From: Deltaproteobacteria bacterium
Lineage (GTDB): Bacteria; Desulfobacterota; Syntrophobacteria; Syntrophobacterales; Syntrophobacteraceae
NCBI GenBank assembly: GCA_021813685.1
Contig: JAKAJS010000064.1
Coordinates: forward strand, 1-35,258
Length of the DNA: 35,258 nucleotides
Direction: 5' to 3'
A program made the translations under genes and the position numbers. The notes beneath the pieces are model-generated. The model worked only from the letters and a program-made list of their open reading frames with translations. It had not been told where the DNA came from and did not search any database. Numbering within the stretch: the first letter of the stretch is position 1; every line of letters starts with the position of its first letter. This document shows, piece by piece, positions 30,991 through 35,258 of the stretch.

Positions 30991-31034
30991 GCCGCGCAGC
31001 GGCGTGGGGGTGCAGGGGGCGACAGCCCCCGCGC
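30983..31034. repeat. Dispersed repeat, copy 2, between kinase and regulator
   Basis: Starts CCAAATGAGCCGCG and ends with the hairpin GGGGGCGACAGCCCCC and GCG, closely matching 20766-20824. Its first bases include the last codon and stop (AAA TGA) of the sensor kinase. The hairpins could lower regulator expression relative to kinase. Confidence 0.7.
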
Positions 31035-31054
31035 CCTTTATCCTATCTTTCACT

Positions 31055-32443
31055 ATGGATAAAAATTCTCCCATGAAAAAAATCCTGTTGATAGACGATG
31101 AAGTCTCCCTTGTCCGCACCCTCGAGCTCTATTTCCGCGGAAAGGGCTACCAGGTATTTGCCGCTTTTGACGCACGCGAGGGGTTGCAGCTGTGGCGAAA
31201 ACACGAGCCCGACATTGTACTGCTTGATGTGCAACTGCCGGGCATGGACGGCACGCAGGCCCTTCAAAACGCAAAGGATGAGGACCTTTCCGGCGATGTC
31301 ATCATGATCACGGCCTTCCAGGACATGGAGGCCACCCTCGCCGCCATTCAACACGGGGCTGCCGATTATCTCTACAAGCCGCTCGATCTGGACAGCCTCG
31401 ACGTTTTGCTCGAAAAATTTCTCGCACGGCGAAAGGAGCGCGAAAAGATCGAGAGCCTCAGCCATGTCATCTCCGAGAGTTCCAAGCCAAACCAGATCAT
31501 CGGCAAAAGCCAGGCGACCCTCGAAGTCCTCAAAGACATAGCGCGGGTAGCCGCCTCACCGGTAACGGTGCTGATCGGCGGCGAAACCGGCACAGGAAAA
31601 GAATTGGTTGCAAGGACCATCCACCAGCAGTGGGCCCCGAACGAGCCCTTTGTGGCCATCAACTGCGCAGCGATAGTGGGCAACCTTCTGGAAAGCGAAC
31701 TGTTCGGACACGAGCGAGGGGCCTTTACCGGGGCTGTCCAGAAAAAGGCGGGGAAGTTGGAAATCGCCGGCAACGGCACGGTTTTTCTCGATGAGGTGGG
31801 AGAGCTTCCCCTCGAAATCCAGGCGAAGTTTTTGCGCGTGCTCCAGGAAAAACAGTTTCAGCACGTCGGGGGGCTGAAAGACATTCCCTTCAAGGCGCGC
31901 CTTCTTGTCGCCACCAATCGGGATCTCGAAGGCATGAGCCGCGCCGGCGCCTTTCGCGAAGACCTCTATTTCCGGCTGAAAGTCTTCGAAATCCACATTC
32001 GCCCCTTGCGAGAACGGACGGAGGACATCATCCCGCTTGCCGAAAACTTCATCTCCCGAATGAACCGGGAGCTCAACAGAAACGTCACACGCATTCCCAT
32101 GGAATACATAAAGGCGCTCGTGGCTTACGACTGGCCGGGAAATGTGCGGGAGCTCGAAAACATGCTCCGAAGGGCCATGATCCTCTCCAAAGGCGAAGTG
32201 CTCGAAATCGACCAATGCTGGCTCGAACCCAGGCAGGCCGCGCTCCCTGAGGTTTCCGAACCCGAGGACTCCCAGCTCAAGAGCCTGAGCGAGATGGAAA
32301 AGGAGCATATTTTGAAAATCCTCAGGCACACCGGCGGCAACTACGGCCGGGCCTGCACGATTTTGGGCATAACCAGACCCACTTTGCGCAAGAAGATGAA
32401 CGATTACGGTCTGAAAGAATACCTGGAAAACGAACAGGGGTGA
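31055..32443 (+). CDS. Sigma-54-dependent response regulator (NtrC/ZraR class)
   Basis: A 462-residue regulator: receiver (residues about 8-120, phospho-acceptor Asp58 in IVLLDVQLPGMDG, Lys in YLYKPLD), AAA+ domain (about 145-380) with Walker A GETGTGKE, intact GAFTGA loop (222-227), Walker B TVFLDEVGELP and arginine-rich sensor region, and a Fis-like helix-turn-helix at the end (YGRACTILGITRPTLRKKM). ATG 31055 lacks a clear ribosome site; the ATG at 31073 (MKKILLIDDE) is an equally good candidate. It follows the sensor kinase by 64 bp and is its obvious partner. It is the best candidate to bind the GTTGAAAG-N3-CTTTCAAC sites and activate the sigma-54 promoters of the peptide genes and perhaps cusBA and the YHS gene. 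Confidence 0.93.
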   Translation: MDKNSPMKKILLIDDEVSLVRTLELYFRGKGYQVFAAFDAREGLQLWRKHEPDIVLLDVQLPGMDGTQALQNAKDEDLSGDVIMITAFQDMEATLAAIQHGAADYLYKPLDLDSLDVLLEKFLARRKEREKIESLSHVISESSKPNQIIGKSQATLEVLKDIARVAASPVTVLIGGETGTGKELVARTIHQQWAPNEPFVAINCAAIVGNLLESELFGHERGAFTGAVQKKAGKLEIAGNGTVFLDEVGELPLEIQAKFLRVLQEKQFQHVGGLKDIPFKARLLVATNRDLEGMSRAGAFREDLYFRLKVFEIHIRPLRERTEDIIPLAENFISRMNRELNRNVTRIPMEYIKALVAYDWPGNVRELENMLRRAMILSKGEVLEIDQCWLEPRQAALPEVSEPEDSQLKSLSEMEKEHILKILRHTGGNYGRACTILGITRPTLRKKMNDYGLKEYLENEQG

Positions 32444-32509
32444 CAGAGGATGATCGGTTTGCTCACCCACTCACGATGTATACCCCCAGCCCGTGCCCGT
32501 TCGGCCTGG

Positions 32510-32974
32510 TTATTTCCATTGCGTCCACCGAAGTTTCTGCGACTCTTCCACTTTCTTTCCGTCCACCCAAAAGCCCCGCAGATCTTGCCGCGCCCTTTCC
32601 TTGAGCGTCTTTACAGCTGACTGGATAGTTTCGGCATTGAACGGCTTTTGAATCAAATCGTGCACTCCAAGTCTCATCGCCTCCGCGGCAATATCCAGGT
32701 TCCCGTGCCCGGTGATGAGGATTTTCATGCAACCGGGATAGATCCCATTGAGCTCCCGCACCAGTTCGAGTCCGTTCAAGCCCGGCAGACGGTAATCGGT
32801 GAGCAGCAACTCCGGCCTTGTAGTGCGAAAATACGCCAAGGCTTCCTCCGCACTTGCAAACGAAAAAAATGGGACCCTTTTTCTGCGAAAATAGAATTCG
32901 AGAGAACGACGAATACTCTCATCGTCATCGACCAGAAATATCCCGGGTTGTTTTCCGGAATGCTCTTCCTGCAT
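32510..32974 (-). CDS. Single-domain response regulator
   Basis: A 154-residue protein with one receiver domain: acidic pocket in FLVDDDESIRRS, phospho-acceptor Asp60 in LLLTDYRLPGLNG, Thr in ILITGHGN and Lys in LIQKPFNAET. The sequence after it (about 30 residues, DLRGFWVDGKKVEES) is too short for a DNA-binding domain. The receiver resembles those of FixJ/NtrC proteins rather than CheY. GAGGA precedes the ATG. It begins 18 bp after the chemoreceptor stop, so both are probably transcribed together. It may relay signals from the receptor's kinase or sequester phosphate. Confidence 0.9.
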   Translation of the reverse strand: MQEEHSGKQPGIFLVDDDESIRRSLEFYFRRKRVPFFSFASAEEALAYFRTTRPELLLTDYRLPGLNGLELVRELNGIYPGCMKILITGHGNLDIAAEAMRLGVHDLIQKPFNAETIQSAVKTLKERARQDLRGFWVDGKKVEESQKLRWTQWK

Positions 32975-32992
32975 GGTTTTTCCTCACTTCGG

Positions 32993-35258
32993 CTAATACC
33001 TCTCAAACCCGGCGTCCTCCGGGTCTTCCCCGGACATGCTTCCCAACTCCAGGATCACGCCACCGGGTTTGCGGCTATGCACGGCAGTCCTCCGGGATGC
33101 GATGGCGAAGGGGGCACCTCCTGCGCTCTCGCGCCTGTTTCTTTCTCTATCGGCTTCGAGTACAGGCGGACGCCCGTTGTTTTTCCCCGGCTCGGTTCTC
33201 GCCGCGGCGCCGTTCAGCTTGAAAAAGGCTACGGTGCTCCGGAGCTGCTCCGCCTGGCCGAGCAACTCTTCGGCCGTGGAGGCAACCTGCTCCGATCCGG
33301 CTGCATTCTGCTGGATCACCCGATCCAGCTGCTGGACGGCCTTATTGATCTGTTCGGCCCCCGTGCTCTGCTCGTTGCTCGCGGCACTGATCTCCTGGAC
33401 CAGGTCGGCAGTCTTCTGGATATCCGGAACGATCTTTCCCAGCATGGCGCCCGCATTTTCCGCTACTTCGACACTGGTAAGCGCCAGTTCGTTGATTTCT
33501 CCTGCTGCCTCCTGGCTGCGCTCGGCGAGCTTTCGCACCTCCGAGGCCACCACGGCGAACCCCTTGCCGTGTTCTCCGGCACGCGCCGCTTCGATGGCCG
33601 CGTTTAGCGCCAGGAGATTGGTCTGACGCGCGATCTCCTCGATGATCGAGATCTTTGCCGCAATGGTCTTCATCGCCGACACCGTCTCGACCACTGCCTT
33701 ACCGCCCTCGCGCGCATCGGTGGATGCCTTCAACGCAATTCTTTCGGTCTGCTGCGCGTTGTCGGAGTTCTGCCTGATGTTCCCGGCCATTTGTTCCATG
33801 GAAGACGACACCTCTTCCACCGATGCCGACTGCTCCGTTGCCCCCTGGGAGAGTTGTTCGGCGCTCGCGCTCAGTTCCTGCCCGCCGCGCATGACCTGGT
33901 CGGCCGCGCTTTGCACATCGACCGCAAACTGGCTGAAATTCTCGATCATGGCATTCAGGTTGTTTTTGATTTCATTGAAATCGCCATGATAAATCTCGGT
34001 GATCTTCAACGGAATATCGCCCCTGCTGATCCGCTCGATGTACTCGGCGGCAACTTTCAGCGGGCCGATCACCGCATCCAGAGTATCGTTTACTCCCTGA
34101 ACAATTTTACGGAAATCGCCTTTATGCCTGCCGGCATCGGCTCTTGCCGAGAGTTTTCCCGCCACCGCCGCATCCGCCAGCGAGAGCGCATCTCCTATCA
34201 GGGCGCCAATGGCCTCGACCGTTTCCGCAAGACTTTCATTGATCCTTCTATAGTTTTCTCCCACCTGATGCGTATCCTCATCGGTCGGCGCCGTGGTGAT
34301 TTCGAAGGCAAGATCGCCGCACGCCACCCGTCCCAGGCTGGAGACGAGCTTTTCCACTTCGCCGGCCTGATAGTCGGCTTGTTTTTTGGCCACACGAGCC
34401 GCCGTCTTCACTGCAGTAAGATCCGTGATAATTTCCAGGCCTCCGATAACAAGACCTTCCGTGTCCTTTACCGGCACCCCTGTGTACGAGATATCGAACC
34501 GTTTGCCCTGCGGATGCGCCTCCGTTTCCGCCGTCACTGCCCGGTCCTGTTGCATGCACTGCCCGGTCGCACACTGATCGGTCCGGCACTGGGGGGTTTT
34601 AAAGTGTTCGTAGCATTTTGTGCCTGCGAGCGCCTGCTGCGACAGCCCCGTTAAGCTTGCACCGATTCGGTTGATATAGCGAATGGTGAAATCGCGTCCG
34701 ACGATGAACGCCGGCGTCGGCATCGCGTCGAGATGTCCCACGAGGGAGTCTACGGTACTGTTGATTCCCTCCACTATTTTGGCGAAATCGCCATGGTGCC
34801 TGTTCGCATCGGCACGCACATGGAGCATCCCCTCTATGGCGGCCCTGGAGAGCTTCCCCGTATCGGTCGCGAGAGCGGTTACGGCATCGATGCAATTGTT
34901 GAGGCTGTTTTTGATCTCATTGAAATCCCCCTTGTACTCCTCGGTAATTCCCGGGGGAATGTCGCCCCGGCCCACCCTGTCGATGTACCCGGAATAAACC
35001 TTGAGAGGACCGATCACCGCATCCAGAGTGTCGTTCACACCCTGGACGATTTTTCGGAAATCGCCCAGGTGCCTGCCGGCATCGGCTCTTGCGGAGAGTT
35101 TCCCCTCCACCGCCGCATCCGCCAGTGAGGACACATCGCCTATCAGGGCGCCAATGGCCTCGACCGTTTCCGCAAGACTTTCATTGATCCTTCTATAGTT
35201 TTCTCCCACCTGATGCGTATCCTCATCGGTCGGCGCCGTGGTGATTTCGAAGGCAAGA
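32993..35258 (-). CDS. Poly-HAMP methyl-accepting chemotaxis protein with PAS domain (5' end outside window)
   Basis: The reading frame stays open to the right edge, so the true start lies outside; 755 codons are visible. From the edge inward: a HAMP-like repeat ([23 protein letters not shown] onward, with further HAMP-like units), a PAS domain with four cysteines ([10 protein letters not shown], then two further C-x4-C steps to QCMQQD), a second copy of the HAMP repeat, and the signalling hairpin with [25 protein letters not shown]. No membrane segment is present in the visible part. The two repeat copies are 945 bp apart and nearly identical over the last about 120 bp. It transmits to CheA/CheW; the receptor may sense redox or metal through the cysteines, which is inference. 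The receiver gene follows after 18 bp. Confidence 0.92.
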   Translation of the reverse strand, partial: LAFEITTAPTDEDTHQVGENYRRINESLAETVEAIGALIGDVSSLADAAVEGKLSARADAGRHLGDFRKIVQGVNDTLDAVIGPLKVYSGYIDRVGRGDIPPGITEEYKGDFNEIKNSLNNCIDAVTALATDTGKLSRAAIEGMLHVRADANRHHGDFAKIVEGINSTVDSLVGHLDAMPTPAFIVGRDFTIRYINRIGASLTGLSQQALAGTKCYEHFKTPQCRTDQCATGQCMQQDRAVTAETEAHPQGKRFDISYTGVPVKDTEGLVIGGLEIITDLTAVKTAARVAKKQADYQAGEVEKLVSSLGRVACGDLAFEITTAPTDEDTHQVGENYRRINESLAETVEAIGALIGDALSLADAAVAGKLSARADAGRHKGDFRKIVQGVNDTLDAVIGPLKVAAEYIERISRGDIPLKITEIYHGDFNEIKNNLNAMIENFSQFAVDVQSAADQVMRGGQELSASAEQLSQGATEQSASVEEVSSSMEQMAGNIRQNSDNAQQTERIALKASTDAREGGKAVVETVSAMKTIAAKISIIEEIARQTNLLALNAAIEAARAGEHGKGFAVVASEVRKLAERSQEAAGEINELALTSVEVAENAGAMLGKIVPDIQKTADLVQEISAASNEQSTGAEQINKAVQQLDRVIQQNAAGSEQVASTAEELLGQAEQLRSTVAFFKLNGAAARTEPGKNNGRPPVLEADRERNRRESAGGAPFAIASRRTAVHSRKPGGVILELGSMSGEDPEDAGFERY
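34194..35258 (-). repeat. Internal 945-bp repeat of the chemoreceptor gene
   Basis: 34194-34313 recurs without visible mismatch at 35139-35258, and similarity continues with mismatches through about 34070 versus 35015. The two copies encode the HAMP-type module [20 protein letters not shown] onward. The right copy is cut by the window edge. Confidence 0.8.

Overview
The window looks like a chromosomal segment of a GC-rich, signalling-heavy Gram-negative bacterium, most plausibly a deltaproteobacterial (Desulfobacterota, Syntrophobacter-like) anaerobe. That placement is an inference from the many multi-PAS kinases, the repeated use of sigma-54 promoters with NtrC-type activators, a c-type cytochrome, poly-HAMP chemoreceptors and the overall gene style. 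No rRNA or tRNA gene is visible to confirm it.

Left part (1-4.1 kb, all minus strand): a PAS/AAA+/Fis sigma-54 activator, then a hydroxyacid-oxoacid transhydrogenase (ADHFE1-like iron alcohol dehydrogenase), then an AttM/BlcC-type lactonase that runs off the left edge. A good -24/-12 element precedes the dehydrogenase. Together they suggest an inducible route from gamma-butyrolactone or a related lactone through 4-hydroxybutyrate to succinic semialdehyde. Next (4.3-10.3 kb, minus) is a signalling operon: an Rcp1-like receiver followed by two large soluble PAS/GAF histidine kinases with the same H-box.

Middle part (10.5-19.2 kb): an Uup-like ABC-F ATPase, a BaiN/HI0933 flavoprotein, a small cytochrome c, an AT-rich EamA transporter that looks transferred, an APC permease and a KinB-like membrane histidine kinase.

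Right part (19.2-32.4 kb) is the most interesting. It is a copper/silver-type envelope locus: CusB, CusA, an outer-membrane factor, a YHS-domain protein, a Cache-type sensor kinase and a sigma-54 response regulator. In front of cusBA lie two tandem copies of an approximately 0.54-kb cassette, each made of paired upstream palindromes, a -24/-12 promoter, a gene for a 48-residue exported peptide and a strong terminator. The second cassette continues into an 85-residue Cys/Met-containing exported protein; the first keeps only a dead start of that gene. The palindrome (GTTGAAAG-N3-CTTTCAAC) recurs as a three-site array just before the sensor kinase, always at 22-bp spacing, so the two-component system probably controls both itself and the peptide cassettes. 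Sigma-54 elements also precede cusBA and the YHS gene. A solitary HicB-like gene and a HigBA-type toxin-antitoxin pair with an apparently leaderless transcript interrupt the efflux genes.

Right edge (32.5-35.3 kb, minus): a stand-alone receiver and a poly-HAMP chemoreceptor with a 945-bp internal repeat and a four-cysteine PAS domain; the 5' end of the receptor gene lies beyond the window.
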